64,000 nt of DNA, taken from contig NZ_PYWL01000002.1 in assembly GCF_003049525.1 (NCBI RefSeq), positions 186,001-250,000 on the forward strand, given 5' to 3'. Shown in pieces: positions 53,332 through 62,811 of this stretch. A model generated the notes under the pieces. That model did not search any database. It worked only from the letters and a program-made list of their open reading frames with translations, and was not told the DNA's origin. This DNA is from Lysinibacillus fusiformis. Its GTDB lineage: Bacteria; Bacillota; Bacilli; Bacillales_A; Planococcaceae. Each line of letters begins with the position of its first letter. Position 1 is the first letter of the stretch. A program made the position numbers and the translations under genes.

Positions 53332-56013
53332 TTATTCTGAGCTTTGTTCTTCATTATTTGGGTCTACAGGATCTGTAGGAGGAGTTGGTTGCTGGCTTCC
53401 ATCTGAACCGCCATTGTTTCCACCGTTGTTGCCGTTATTCCCATGCCCATTTCCATTATTATTGTTATTACCAGCGTTGTTGCCATTACCGTTACCATTG
53501 CCATTATTATGACCGTTATCTTGGTCTTCTTCACCAGGATCTGTTGGTAAATCAATGTTCGGCTCTTCCGGCTCTTCCGTTTCTACATCCTCTTCTTCAG
53601 TTGTACTTGTAATTTGGAAAGTTGTGGTACCAGGCTCGCTTCGTGTACCATCCACAATGGCTACGACTGAAATCGTGTAATTGCCATCTTCCAACGTATT
53701 GGCAACTGATAAACCTTTGCTCTCTGTTTTACCAAGGTCAAACTTTTTACCGTCATCACGGGTTGCAGTTACTTCAAATGAAGTTGGTAATGGTTCATCT
53801 GTTTCTGGATTCAAGCTGGCATCATGTTCCCAAGAAATATTGATAGACTGTGCCCCTAAATCTAAGCTTGCAGATACGTTATATGGCGTAGCCAATTCTG
53901 GTGCTTCATAAACATTCGACACTTCTGTTGGCTCAGTACCACGAACGAATAGCTCTGTTTGACGTAATTCGCTTGGTGTAAAGTCACTTGCCAATTTCAA
54001 TGGCTTAGAGCCCACTTCAATCGTTGCTTCTACAACTGTACTTGGCTTTTTAAAGCTTTCTGTTTCAACGTTTGCTGAAATGTCTTGCATAATCGATTTG
54101 AATAGATTTTGTGGTAAACGACGTTCTTCCCACGTTGTAATTGGATCAAAGTGTTTTTCATAGCCACTCCATATAGCGATGGAATAGTTTGTCGTATAAC
54201 CAGCAAACCATGAATCTGGCACACTTGTGTTCGGTAAATTATATTTATTGAAATCTTCAGCTGAATAGTTGGTTGTACCTGTTTTACCTGCGATGTCTAG
54301 TCCAGGGACATTAGCCGCTGTACCTGATGCGTCAGGTTTGTTGCCAACTACATCACGTAGCATATCTGTTACCATATAAGCTGTAGCTTCACTCATCGCT
54401 ACATTAGGCTCAGGTGTATAATTTTTAGATGTTTTCCCATCACGGTAAACAATTTTTGTAATAGCATGTGGGTCTGTGTAAACGCCGTTATTTCCGAATG
54501 CTGCATAGGAAGCCGCCATTTGAATAGGTGAGATAGTAATCGCTCCACCACCAATTGCGTCTGATTCATAAAGGTTTTCTGTTTCAATCCCTAAACGTCC
54601 AACAAATTCCTTCGCATTTTCAGTACCTACTTCTTGTAATGCTTTGACAGCTGGTACGTTTCGTGAAGCATATAATGCCTTACGAGCAGTCATGGCACCC
54701 ATATATCTGCCATCCCAGTTTGTAATAGTTTGCTTTGAATTGGAATAGTTCATAGGTTCATCTACAAGTGTATGGCCAGTAGACCATTTTAAATATTCAA
54801 TGGCTGGACCGTAGTCCACTAATGGTTTCATTGTAGAACCAGGTTGATTTTTTGTTAAATCATCTGCATAGTTCCAGCCACGTTCGGCACCATAATGTCG
54901 ACCGCCACCAACAGCTTGGATAGCTCCTGTTTTCGTATCAATGACCGCTACACCTGACTGAATATCTTCTGTTGGGAAATTGCTGTCATCGTTCATCACA
55001 TTTTCAACAACTTTTTGGGCATTTGGATCAAGTGTTGTATAAACTTTAATCCCTTCTGCCATGGCAGAACCATCGCCATTATTTTCTAATTCATTAATAA
55101 CGACATCTAGGAAGGCATCGTATTTAGAGCCAGCAAATGATTGACGAGTTGCATCGTCAGCAAGACCTGCTTGGACATCAACGTTTTTAGCTTCTTCCAT
55201 TTCTGTTTTCGAAATTTTTCCGTGTTGATACATTAATCCTAAAACTGTATTACGACGTTGCTTGGCAAGGTCAGGGTTTTTCAATGGATTATAAGCATTT
55301 GGTCTTTGTACGAGCCCTGCTAATAATGCTTCTTCATCTAATGTTAAATCTTTTAATTCTTTTCCGTAGAAATATTGGGCTGCTGTACCAAAGCCATAAA
55401 TACGGCCTGACATTAGCATTTTATTGAAGTACATTTCAAAAATTTCTTCTTTTGAATATTTACGTTCTAATTGAAACGCTAGCCAAGCTTCCTGTGCTTT
55501 ACGTTTTAATTTCTTTTCATTTTGTAAGAATGAGTTTTTCACTACTTGCTGTGTTAGGGTAGAGGCACCTTGTGCACCAAAGCCATCACGGAAGTTAGCA
55601 AGTATAGCACCACCTAGACGGTAGAAGTCCATGCCGTGATGTTTAAAAAAGCGTACATCTTCCGTTGCAAGAATAGCGTTCACCATATCTTCGGGAATAT
55701 CTTCATATTTTATATATTTACGGTTTTCAGCACCGATTGTTGCGAATATTTCACCGTTTTTATCGTAGAATTCTGAAGACACAGGGTCTTTCAATAATTC
55801 CTCATCAAGCTTAGGAGCTGTGCTTGCATAGTAAGCAAATAATCCTGCTCCTCCAATGAAGCCTACCACACCGATGACTAATAGCGTTAAGAAAATACGT
55901 TTTATCCACATTTTAGCGGGTGTAGACGACTTTGTTGTTGTTTTCTTACCTTTTTTATTTTTTTCAGCGAGAGCCTTTTGATGCTCTCCACGTGTTCGAC
56001 GACGTTCAGTCAT
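53332..56013 (-). CDS. ponA: Class A penicillin-binding protein 1
   Basis: An 893-residue bifunctional peptidoglycan synthase. Basic cytoplasmic tail, membrane segment about residues 40-62, glycosyltransferase domain (ATEDVRFFKHHGMD, GASTLTQQVVKN), transpeptidase domain (GSTMKP, SRNVPA, KTGTTNYS), an Fn3-like region, and a last 80 residues of acidic then Gly/Asn-rich low complexity (GNGNGNGNN-type). The ATG at 56013 has GAGGAG 7 bases away and follows the recU stop after 1 base; the frame is open 13 codons upstream inside recU. The recU-ponA order is that of B. subtilis. Confidence 0.95.
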   Translation of the reverse strand: MTERRRTRGEHQKALAEKNKKGKKTTTKSSTPAKMWIKRIFLTLLVIGVVGFIGGAGLFAYYASTAPKLDEELLKDPVSSEFYDKNGEIFATIGAENRKYIKYEDIPEDMVNAILATEDVRFFKHHGMDFYRLGGAILANFRDGFGAQGASTLTQQVVKNSFLQNEKKLKRKAQEAWLAFQLERKYSKEEIFEMYFNKMLMSGRIYGFGTAAQYFYGKELKDLTLDEEALLAGLVQRPNAYNPLKNPDLAKQRRNTVLGLMYQHGKISKTEMEEAKNVDVQAGLADDATRQSFAGSKYDAFLDVVINELENNGDGSAMAEGIKVYTTLDPNAQKVVENVMNDDSNFPTEDIQSGVAVIDTKTGAIQAVGGGRHYGAERGWNYADDLTKNQPGSTMKPLVDYGPAIEYLKWSTGHTLVDEPMNYSNSKQTITNWDGRYMGAMTARKALYASRNVPAVKALQEVGTENAKEFVGRLGIETENLYESDAIGGGAITISPIQMAASYAAFGNNGVYTDPHAITKIVYRDGKTSKNYTPEPNVAMSEATAYMVTDMLRDVVGNKPDASGTAANVPGLDIAGKTGTTNYSAEDFNKYNLPNTSVPDSWFAGYTTNYSIAIWSGYEKHFDPITTWEERRLPQNLFKSIMQDISANVETESFKKPSTVVEATIEVGSKPLKLASDFTPSELRQTELFVRGTEPTEVSNVYEAPELATPYNVSASLDLGAQSINISWEHDASLNPETDEPLPTSFEVTATRDDGKKFDLGKTESKGLSVANTLEDGNYTISVVAIVDGTRSEPGTTTFQITSTTEEEDVETEEPEEPNIDLPTDPGEEDQDNGHNNGNGNGNGNNAGNNNNNGNGHGNNGNNGGNNGGSDGSQQPTPPTDPVDPNNEEQSSE

Positions 56014-56014
56014 A

Positions 56015-56659
56015 CTATTTCTCCTCACTTTCAAACCCGCAGCATTTTTCAACGATCAGTTGTTGGATGATGGGTAAATAATCGATCCGTGGATAATAGC
56101 TAGTGGGAATTTCATACGCCTCTTCTTCAATCGTTGAAAAGGGTATGGATTTACGATTGCCATTTTCCATTGCTTGCCAGGCCTTTTGTAAAACTTCATA
56201 TGGCACAATAAAATATCGTTCAAAAGCTGAAAAGCGAACGATAATAAAAGCCACACCATTTTGTTCAGTCACTTGCTGCATATGGGTCATTTGATGCTCA
56301 TGAATATTTTTTAAAGGGAAACTTGTTTTGGAAGCAGTTTCCTTTGCATCAAAATCAATATAATGCCCATTCCAAACACCATTGTAGTCGGTTGTAGAGG
56401 GTGTTCGAAAATATGCTTCACGAATGACAGCAGCGCTTCGTGAAGGGTACTCTACTTTGACGATTTGTACAGGAACAGGTTTCTTATGAATGATAGCAAG
56501 TCGCCTTTTAATATAATAGTCGTTTGCTTCATTAATTTCATCTTCTAGTGTCTTTCCACGATTACTAAAAGACAAATCTTTACTTTTACTTTTTTTTTCT
56601 GTTTTCTGTACAGAAGTATGGGGGGTATACAATTTCCCATTTGGATAGCGAATTGTCAT
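56015..56659 (-). CDS. recU: Holliday junction resolvase RecU
   Basis: A 214-residue nuclease. Catalytic acidic motif in NGHYIDFDAKETASKTSFPL near residue 105, with NRGKTLEDEINEANDYY near residue 35. It cuts four-way junctions in recombination and chromosome segregation. ATG behind AAGGGTGAG. First gene of the recU-ponA operon. Confidence 0.95.
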   Translation of the reverse strand: MTIRYPNGKLYTPHTSVQKTEKKSKSKDLSFSNRGKTLEDEINEANDYYIKRRLAIIHKKPVPVQIVKVEYPSRSAAVIREAYFRTPSTTDYNGVWNGHYIDFDAKETASKTSFPLKNIHEHQMTHMQQVTEQNGVAFIIVRFSAFERYFIVPYEVLQKAWQAMENGNRKSIPFSTIEEEAYEIPTSYYPRIDYLPIIQQLIVEKCCGFESEEK

Positions 56660-57040
56660 TTAGCTCACCCTTTATCAAACTGCTTTCCTATATATTAGTT
56701 TACCATGATTTGATGGCTCTTCTCTACCTCCATCCGTGTTGTCTTTGTTACAAGAGTAGTAGACAGTGGATGCAAAGAATAAACAAATTGCGTCGAAAAA
56801 AAGCTAATAATTGTCTTCCTTGAATCGTCAAAATAACTGATAAATTTAAACATAGAAACGGTTGAAGAATGGTGAATTATCTACACCTTTCATTCAGGAC
56901 GCTTTTTTAGTTGGAAGGTTCATTTATAAAAATTTATCGAAAATCTTCTTCTTTCAGCTAACTTACGCTTATTTTGTCACGCATGAAGGTAATTCTATAC
57001 ATGCGAGGAATACTTTAAGTAAAGCAAAGGGGGCGTTATT
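56660..57040. other. Divergent region between recU and a small hypothetical gene
   Basis: About 380 bases. Short open frames at 56641-57044 lack ribosome binding sites and recognisable products. No strong promoter or RNA motif was identified. Confidence 0.4.
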
Positions 57041-57235
57041 TTGAACAAGTTAGAACAATTAGTTGCGCAGTTAGATCTGGTCAATCAATTACTTTTCACG
57101 AGAGTGTCGCTGGAGAACAATGCTCAGAATATGCACTTTTTTTTGCAGCTCAAAGCAGTTAGCCAGAAAGTAAGCTTAGCAGAAAAGAACTGGCAAGTAA
57201 AGAATGCTTGTTCGCCTATTAGTAGTGAAAAATGA
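57041..57235 (+). CDS. Small hypothetical protein
   Basis: A 64-residue, helix-rich protein (MNKLEQLVAQLDLVNQLL at the start) with a TTG start behind AAAGGGGGCG. No family recognised; it sits where small yppC/yppD/yppF-type genes are found in B. subtilis, but I see no clear similarity to them. Confidence 0.45.
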   Translation: MNKLEQLVAQLDLVNQLLFTRVSLENNAQNMHFFLQLKAVSQKVSLAEKNWQVKNACSPISSEK

Positions 57236-57344
57236 TAGACTTTGGTACACTTATCTCATAAGCAATTGAACTAACTCTATAGCATTAAAATTGATACAGT
57301 ATTTACCACAAAACAAGTAGGGGAAGGTAAAGGTATCAAGAGGT

Positions 57345-57415
57345 GCCATATTTTCGTAGTTGAAATGATGGACAAGACATACTCATCATATATATGTACT
57401 TGCTACGAAAAATAT
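57345..57415 (+). other. Possible structured leader upstream of yppE
   Basis: TTTTCGTAG at 57351-57359 and CTACGAAAA at 57403-57411 are exact complements around a 43-base interior, which can form a small inner CAAG/CTTG stem. It ends about 40 bases before the yppE start. No known RNA family recognised. Confidence 0.35.
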
Positions 57416-57453
57416 TTGCTTACGAGTAATTGATGAGAGATGAGGTGCAAAAA

Positions 57454-57837
57454 TTGTTAGTTATTCAGTTAACATCCCAATTAATAGATGAATGTGATCG
57501 ATGTGTTTCACGTTTTTGGCAAATGCGTGAGGAGGACCGTACACCTGACTTTTTTCTAGAGGTGAAACCACACGCTGATAAAATTCATCAACTGTTGAAG
57601 GAATGGCAGCAAGAGGCCAATAAATGGATTCAAGAGAATCGACCGAAATATATGCATACACAACAAATTGCTTCAACGGTAGAATCGATGGAGCAATTTG
57701 TTGTGCAATCTTTTTATAAAGAAACAAGTAAAAAACGCTTCTTAGATGCGATTCATTCTACCTCCTTTACAATGAAAAACTTTGAACGACTGGTAAAGGA
57801 GGAGGCAGTAAATGCTATCGAAGAAACGAACGATTAG
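57454..57837 (+). CDS. yppE: YppE family protein (DUF1798)
   Basis: A 127-residue helical protein of the YppE/DUF1798 family, recognised by SQLIDECDRCVSRFWQMREEDRTP-type N-terminus (split: LIDECDRCVSRFW, then EDRTPDFFLEVKPHAD). Function unknown. The TTG at 57454 has GATGAGGTG 7 bases before it and gives the usual family start; an ATG seven codons upstream is also open. It overlaps the mrfA start by 26 bases, so both are co-translated. Confidence 0.75.
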   Translation: MLVIQLTSQLIDECDRCVSRFWQMREEDRTPDFFLEVKPHADKIHQLLKEWQQEANKWIQENRPKYMHTQQIASTVESMEQFVVQSFYKETSKKRFLDAIHSTSFTMKNFERLVKEEAVNAIEETND

Positions 57838-60085
57838 TGAGCTTTTGCATGAGTGGAGATATGATGAAGAATTAAAAGAACGTATTCTACATTGGCAAAC
57901 ACTTGAAGGACGACCTGCTAGCTATGCTCCTTTCCCAGAAAATTTACATCCTTCTTTAGTGAAGGCTTTGCAGGCAAGGGGAATCGAGCAACTTTATACG
58001 CATCAGCGAGAGGCCTTTGATTTGGCACAGAGTGGTACATCTTTTACGGCTGTTACACCAACCGCATCAGGTAAATCATATTGCTATCATTTGCCGGTGT
58101 TGCAAAAAATAGTAGAGGATAAAAACGCACGTGCGATCTATTTATTCCCAACAAAGGCTTTAGCGCAGGATCAAAAAAATGACTTGAATGAACTGATTGA
58201 ACAAAGTGGTGAGGAAATTTTAAGTTATACCTATGATGGTGATACGGCTCCAGGCATTCGTCAGAAGGTTCGCAAAGCAGGACATATCGTTATGACAAAT
58301 CCTGATATGCTTCATTCAGGAATTTTGCCACATCATACGAAATGGGTATCGCTATTTGAAAATTTACAGTATATCGTGATTGATGAATTGCATACATATA
58401 AAGGGGTATTTGGTTCCCATGTTGCCCATGTTATTCGTAGATTAAAACGCATATGTGAATTTTATGGTAGTAAACCTGTGTTTATTTGCACATCGGCAAC
58501 GATAAAAAATCCTAAGGAGCTGGCCGAGCTATTAACAAATGAATCACATGCGCTCATCGCGGACTCTGGAGCACCTATCGGTAAGAAAACATTTCTGTTC
58601 TATAATCCGCCCATTATTCATAAAACTTTTGGGGTGCGTAGAAGTGCCGTGTTAGAGGTAAGTGATTTAGCAAAGCGGCTATATATAGCTGGTATTCAAT
58701 CAATCATTTTCGCTAAAAGCAGAGTACGGGTTGAAATGATTGTCACTTATTTAAAGGAGCTCACTCGCAATAAGCTGCTGGATGAATCCGTGCGTGGCTA
58801 CCGAGGTGGGTATTTACCATCTGAACGTCGGGTAATCGAAAAAGGCTTGCGTGATGGAACCATTCAAACCGTTGTCAGTACCAATGCGTTAGAATTAGGG
58901 GTCGATATCGGCCAGTTACAAGCATGTATTATGACAGGTTATCCAGGAAATATTGCAAGTGCCTGGCAACAAGCAGGACGTGCAGGAAGGCGACAGGATG
59001 AGGCTTTAATTATTTATGTTGCACAATCGACGGCACTGGATCAGTATGTGGTGAATCATCCTTTATTTTTACTTGGTAGTGCACCAGAGGAAGCACGTAT
59101 TTATCCAGAAAATATGTTAATTTTAATGGATCATTTAAAATGTGCCGCTTTTGAATTACCTTTTTCTATAGAAGATACGTATGGTGAATATGATATACAA
59201 GAATTGCTAGATTATTTAGCAGAAGAGGGCGTTGTCTTTAAGACGAGCGATAAGTGGCATTGGATGAGCGATCGTTTCCCAGCACATGATATTAGCTTAC
59301 GGTCGGCTTCCCAGGAAAATGTGGTTATAATTGATCTGTCTATTCCTGCCCAAACAAAGGTAATTGGAGAAATGGATCGTCATAGTGCCATGACACTATT
59401 ACATGAAGAAGCGATTTATTTACATCAAGGGATTCAATTCCAAGTAGAGAAGCTCGACTGGGAAGAAAAGAAAGCTTATGTCCGTGAAGTCGACATCGAT
59501 TATTATACAGATGCTAATCTTGCCGTTGAAATGAAGGTATTAGAGGAAGATCGAAGCCGAACTTATAACGGCGGTTCGATTAGCTTTGGGGATGTAGGAT
59601 TAGTTGCACAGGCAACTATTTTCAAGAAAATTCGCTTTGGCACGCATGATAATATAGGATCGGGGCCTATTCATTTACCTCCAGATGAAATGCATACAAG
59701 CGCATCATGGCTAGCACTTCATCTAACAGAACAGTGGTCAGAGGCGGAATTGACAGAGGCAATGATTGGAGTAGCCTATGCCATGAATGCCTTTATCCCT
59801 TTATTTATTCAATGTGACAGCAGTGATGTAGCTGTTGTCCCACAAGTCAAAGCATCCCATAATGAGCTGCCCACATTTTTTGTTTACGATAAATACCCTG
59901 GTGGGATTGGTTTAAGTGAAAAGGTCTATGACTTATGGGAGGAGCTATTAATGAAAACGTTGGAGCATGTTTCAAATTGTCCTTGTGAATCTGGATGCCC
60001 ATCATGTATTGGTGCCCAAGACAGTTTACAGGAAGGCAAGAAGAGAGTCATAATACTTCTTCAAAGATTAAATCAAATTAATTAA
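57812..60085 (+). CDS. mrfA: MrfA (YprA) DEAD/DEAH-box repair helicase
   Basis: A 757-residue superfamily 2 helicase. Walker A TPTASGKSYCYHLP near residue 88, DEAH-type box VIDELHTYKG near 193, motif III CTSATIKNP, motif VI QQAGRAGRR near 390, and a C-terminal four-cysteine zinc motif CPCESGCPSC in the MrfA-binding/DUF1998 region. In B. subtilis MrfA (YprA) with the nuclease MrfB repairs mitomycin C damage outside the UvrABC pathway. ATG behind GGAGGAGG, inside the end of yppE. mrfB lies 1 kb downstream, beyond a terminator and an opposite-strand gene. Confidence 0.93.
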   Translation: MLSKKRTISELLHEWRYDEELKERILHWQTLEGRPASYAPFPENLHPSLVKALQARGIEQLYTHQREAFDLAQSGTSFTAVTPTASGKSYCYHLPVLQKIVEDKNARAIYLFPTKALAQDQKNDLNELIEQSGEEILSYTYDGDTAPGIRQKVRKAGHIVMTNPDMLHSGILPHHTKWVSLFENLQYIVIDELHTYKGVFGSHVAHVIRRLKRICEFYGSKPVFICTSATIKNPKELAELLTNESHALIADSGAPIGKKTFLFYNPPIIHKTFGVRRSAVLEVSDLAKRLYIAGIQSIIFAKSRVRVEMIVTYLKELTRNKLLDESVRGYRGGYLPSERRVIEKGLRDGTIQTVVSTNALELGVDIGQLQACIMTGYPGNIASAWQQAGRAGRRQDEALIIYVAQSTALDQYVVNHPLFLLGSAPEEARIYPENMLILMDHLKCAAFELPFSIEDTYGEYDIQELLDYLAEEGVVFKTSDKWHWMSDRFPAHDISLRSASQENVVIIDLSIPAQTKVIGEMDRHSAMTLLHEEAIYLHQGIQFQVEKLDWEEKKAYVREVDIDYYTDANLAVEMKVLEEDRSRTYNGGSISFGDVGLVAQATIFKKIRFGTHDNIGSGPIHLPPDEMHTSASWLALHLTEQWSEAELTEAMIGVAYAMNAFIPLFIQCDSSDVAVVPQVKASHNELPTFFVYDKYPGGIGLSEKVYDLWEELLMKTLEHVSNCPCESGCPSCIGAQDSLQEGKKRVIILLQRLNQIN

Positions 60086-60095
60086 CATGAAAAAA

Positions 60096-60138
60096 GAGGA
60101 CTTGAGGAATAACTAAATTATTTCCTCAGGCCCTCCAT
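60096..60138 (+). terminator. Terminator of mrfA
   Basis: GAGGACTTGAGGAA pairs with TTCCTCAGGCCCTC with one mismatch and one G-U pair, 10 bases after the stop; the tail ATATTTAAT is only moderately T-rich. Confidence 0.65.
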
Positions 60139-60221
60139 ATTTAATAGTGTGTAGCTCATCTAACGTTTAATGATAGTATGTTTTTCTAACTCACGTCCAG
60201 TAGTATTCTATTAAACTAAAG

Positions 60222-60578
60222 TTATTTAATAGATATTTTGTGTTTTTCGTTCAGTAATGTAGTACCATTTACTTTAACGACGATATTTAGACTGAGTAAT
60301 CCACCGATTTTTACTTTTACGGTAGAGATTGTGCCATTTGCTTCTGTAATTTCACCTGTCAATGTAACATAAGGGTAGATTTGTTTGAACATACTATCTC
60401 TACTTTTTTTATCTACTACTTCATTATTAATAGAAAGAACTTCTTCAGTCACGGCATTTACAATTCGAATAATATGGCCTTTATAGTCTAATTGCCATAC
60501 TTTAAATACTTCTTTTTCTAAATCCTCGGTTGTGTTTTTCCATTCTTCTTTTATTTCTTCACGTAAATTTTTAAACAA
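60222..60578 (-). CDS. Hypothetical protein inserted between mrfA and mrfB
   Basis: A 118-residue soluble protein starting with TTG (MFKNLREEIKEEWKNTTEDL at the N-terminus), chosen because GGAGG lies 7 bases upstream; the frame is open 17 codons further. A lysine- and glutamate-rich helix is followed by beta-rich sequence (TLTGEITEANGTISTVKVKI), vaguely like a PH-like or bacterial domain of unknown function. I recognise no family. It is on the strand opposite to mrfA and mrfB and interrupts the usual mrfA-mrfB pairing. Confidence 0.65.
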   Translation of the reverse strand: MFKNLREEIKEEWKNTTEDLEKEVFKVWQLDYKGHIIRIVNAVTEEVLSINNEVVDKKSRDSMFKQIYPYVTLTGEITEANGTISTVKVKIGGLLSLNIVVKVNGTTLLNEKHKISIK

Positions 60579-60629
60579 AGCATTTCCTCCAAAAAACATA
60601 ATTTTATCACATTCTATTTGTAATTTCAT

Positions 60630-61085
60630 TTTATAGGAAATACTTACAATAGTACACTGGCAATAGACAATAGCTTGAGCTTTCTATGTATCCAGGACAT
60701 AAAAGGGACATACATCAAGAAATGCCGTATCTTTATTGAGAATGGATTGTTTAATGAATAGTTTTAAGCTAAAAGCATATCGGGGTAGTTTCTTTAAATA
60801 AAATATTGAAATTTCTCGAAAATAATCCAGAGACGTTTGAATCGGGGCTTTATTTTTTGCAGCTCTTTTTGCAAATTGTTTTACGCTTCCTCAGGCAGGG
60901 CGTGCTTTTTCCATTGCAACCGCAAAGACATACTCACATGTCCTTTACACTTTTAAGGTCATCAATCCAAGAAATAGAGTTTCTATAAACAAGAATTTCC
61001 TGCGATGAAAATTTTGAATGAGTCGAGCAATCATGGTAATCTTGCAAGAGAGTCTTATATTATAAGCAGAAAATGAGTGAAATAC
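60630..61085. other. Spacer between the inserted gene and mrfB
   Basis: About 450 bases. One 60-codon open frame at 60806-60988 has no ribosome binding site. Nothing else recognised. Confidence 0.4.
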
Positions 61086-62336
61086 ATGTCTTACGAAAAT
61101 AAAATACTACAAATGAAAAAAATGCTTAGTAAAAAACCAGCGGCGACTCCACAAAGGGTAGAGGAACCAGCTTATCAAAAGCCAACTAGGCCTAGCTATA
61201 CCGAGCGATGGGAAGAGGCTGGGCTTACGGTTGTAGAAAATGACTTTGGTATTGTGTTTAAGCGCCATGTACAGTATCCATTTTCTTTTCAGCATGGTCA
61301 TTATCAGCTACAGTCATTTTTTGATGCGTTGAAAAAATGGCAGGATGCTTCGTTTGATCATCCATATGCACTGGATTTTCATGAACCTGTATTATTTTTT
61401 GATACAGAAACGACAGGCTTAAAAGGTGTGGGCACGCATATTTTTTTGCTTGGGTTTTTAGAGGTAGACGAAGAATGTTTTAGTTTAACTCAATATATTC
61501 TTGCAGACCCTGCACATGAGGCGGCGTTTCTGTTTGAATCAAAACTGTGGAAAAAATTAGCAACAGTCATCACCTATAATGGTAAAAGCTTTGATTGGCC
61601 GCAGCTTGAAACGCGCTGGACACTGCATCAAAAAACATTACCCAAATTAAGATCACAACGACAAATCGATTTATTGCATAGTTCCAAGCGTTTATGGAAA
61701 AATGATATGGAGCGCTTAAAATTAAAATCTGTGGAGGAAGAGAAGCTTGGTTTTTCTCGAAAGGGAGATATTCCTGGTCATCTTGCCCCTATTATTTATT
61801 TAGATGCTGTAAAAAGTGGCGTACCAGATGCTCTTATGAAGGTTTTGCTGCATAATGAGTGGGATTTGCTGTCTCTTATCACACTGTATAGTCATTCTAC
61901 TCAGCTCTTGTTTGAAGAGGGATATGAAGAATCTGCAAAAACCTTTACCAATATTGGGAAATGGTATGGTGATTTAAAAGAAAGCACACAAAGTGTTAAG
62001 GTGTTAGAAAGGGTGACAACACAATTTGATGCACTGGAAGCGGGTAATGCTCAATATTATTTAGCACTACAGCATAAAAAGAGTAAACGCTATAGTGAAG
62101 CCATCGATGCATTTGTGGCCTCTCTCCATTTTGTCGAAGCAAGAACAAAGTTGCATGTCCTTGAGCAACTAGCCATACTTTATGAGCACCAAATAAAAGA
62201 TTATAAGCAGGCCCTTTATTATACGCAACAAGGCATACATCTCATTCAAAAGAATGAGCAATGGAGAGCAGAACAAAAACAAAAATGGGTAATTTCTTGG
62301 GAAAAGAGGTTGCTCAGATTAGGAAATAAGAAATAA
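61086..62336 (+). CDS. mrfB: MrfB (YprB) DEDD-type exonuclease
   Basis: A 416-residue nuclease with an RNase H-like/DEDD exonuclease domain: FFDTETTGLKGVGTHIFLLG near residue 105 carries the first two acidic residues, ITYNGKSFDWPQLETRW the third, and HNEWDLLSL the last. The C-terminal 130 residues look like TPR repeats (YYLALQHKKSKRYSEAIDAF). It works with MrfA in repair of mitomycin C adducts. ATG at 61086; a GTG three codons upstream is open. No promoter identified. Confidence 0.92.
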   Translation: MSYENKILQMKKMLSKKPAATPQRVEEPAYQKPTRPSYTERWEEAGLTVVENDFGIVFKRHVQYPFSFQHGHYQLQSFFDALKKWQDASFDHPYALDFHEPVLFFDTETTGLKGVGTHIFLLGFLEVDEECFSLTQYILADPAHEAAFLFESKLWKKLATVITYNGKSFDWPQLETRWTLHQKTLPKLRSQRQIDLLHSSKRLWKNDMERLKLKSVEEEKLGFSRKGDIPGHLAPIIYLDAVKSGVPDALMKVLLHNEWDLLSLITLYSHSTQLLFEEGYEESAKTFTNIGKWYGDLKESTQSVKVLERVTTQFDALEAGNAQYYLALQHKKSKRYSEAIDAFVASLHFVEARTKLHVLEQLAILYEHQIKDYKQALYYTQQGIHLIQKNEQWRAEQKQKWVISWEKRLLRLGNKK

Positions 62337-62372
62337 TTTCCCAGGTAATCGCATAAAACGACAAGTTTAGCC

Positions 62373-62401
62373 TTACAATTGGAGTTTTCAGACGATATAA
62401 T
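62373..62401 (+). promoter_or_regulatory. Promoter of gpsB
   Basis: TTACAA, 17-base spacer, TATAAT at 62396-62401. A second TATAAT at 62416-62421 has no -35 partner. Confidence 0.7.
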
Positions 62402-62457
62402 GTGTTGAAGTATGCTATAATGTATTCGTGTATGTAGTGTGAGGAAGGGCGATGTGA

Positions 62458-62757
62458 ATGGACATTAAATTAACGTCAAAAATGATCCTTGAAAAGGAAT
62501 TTAAAAAGAACTTTAAAGGCTATAATGTGGAAGAAGTAGATTCATTCCTTGATGAAATTATTCAAGACTATGAAACGTTTGAAAAAGTGATGGCCCAACT
62601 ACGTGAAGAAAATAGACAATTAAAAGAAGAAATTGAAAATACACCGAAGAGACAACCCGTTGCTTCAGCGGCAGCAGCAGGTACAACTAATTTTGACATT
62701 TTAAAACGTCTTTCTAATTTAGAAAAACATGTATTTGGTAGCAAGCTATACGAATAA
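62458..62757 (+). CDS. gpsB: Cell division regulator GpsB
   Basis: A 99-residue DivIVA-like protein. N-terminal membrane-binding/interaction domain ([22 protein letters not shown]), coiled coil (about 45-70), Ala-rich linker, and a C-terminal trimerising helix [19 protein letters not shown]. It shuttles PBP1 (ponA product, same window) between septum and side wall. ATG behind GAGGAAGGG. Confidence 0.96.
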   Translation: MDIKLTSKMILEKEFKKNFKGYNVEEVDSFLDEIIQDYETFEKVMAQLREENRQLKEEIENTPKRQPVASAAAAGTTNFDILKRLSNLEKHVFGSKLYE

Positions 62758-62772
62758 TTTTAGTCAATTATA

Positions 62773-62801
62773 TTGTATTTAACATAAAACTCTAGTATAA
62801 T
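62773..62801 (+). promoter_or_regulatory. Promoter of rnpB
   Basis: TTGTAT, 17-base spacer, TATAAT at 62796-62801, 15 bases or so before the RNase P RNA. Confidence 0.7.
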
Positions 62802-62811
62802 CTTTCGTATC

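Noticed and set aside
53364..53911. Several ORFs antisense or out of frame to the ponA tail
   Set aside because: They arise from the low-complexity Gly/Asn-coding repeats and have no ribosome binding sites.
60806..60988. 60-codon ORF between the inserted gene and mrfB
   Set aside because: No ribosome binding site and no family.
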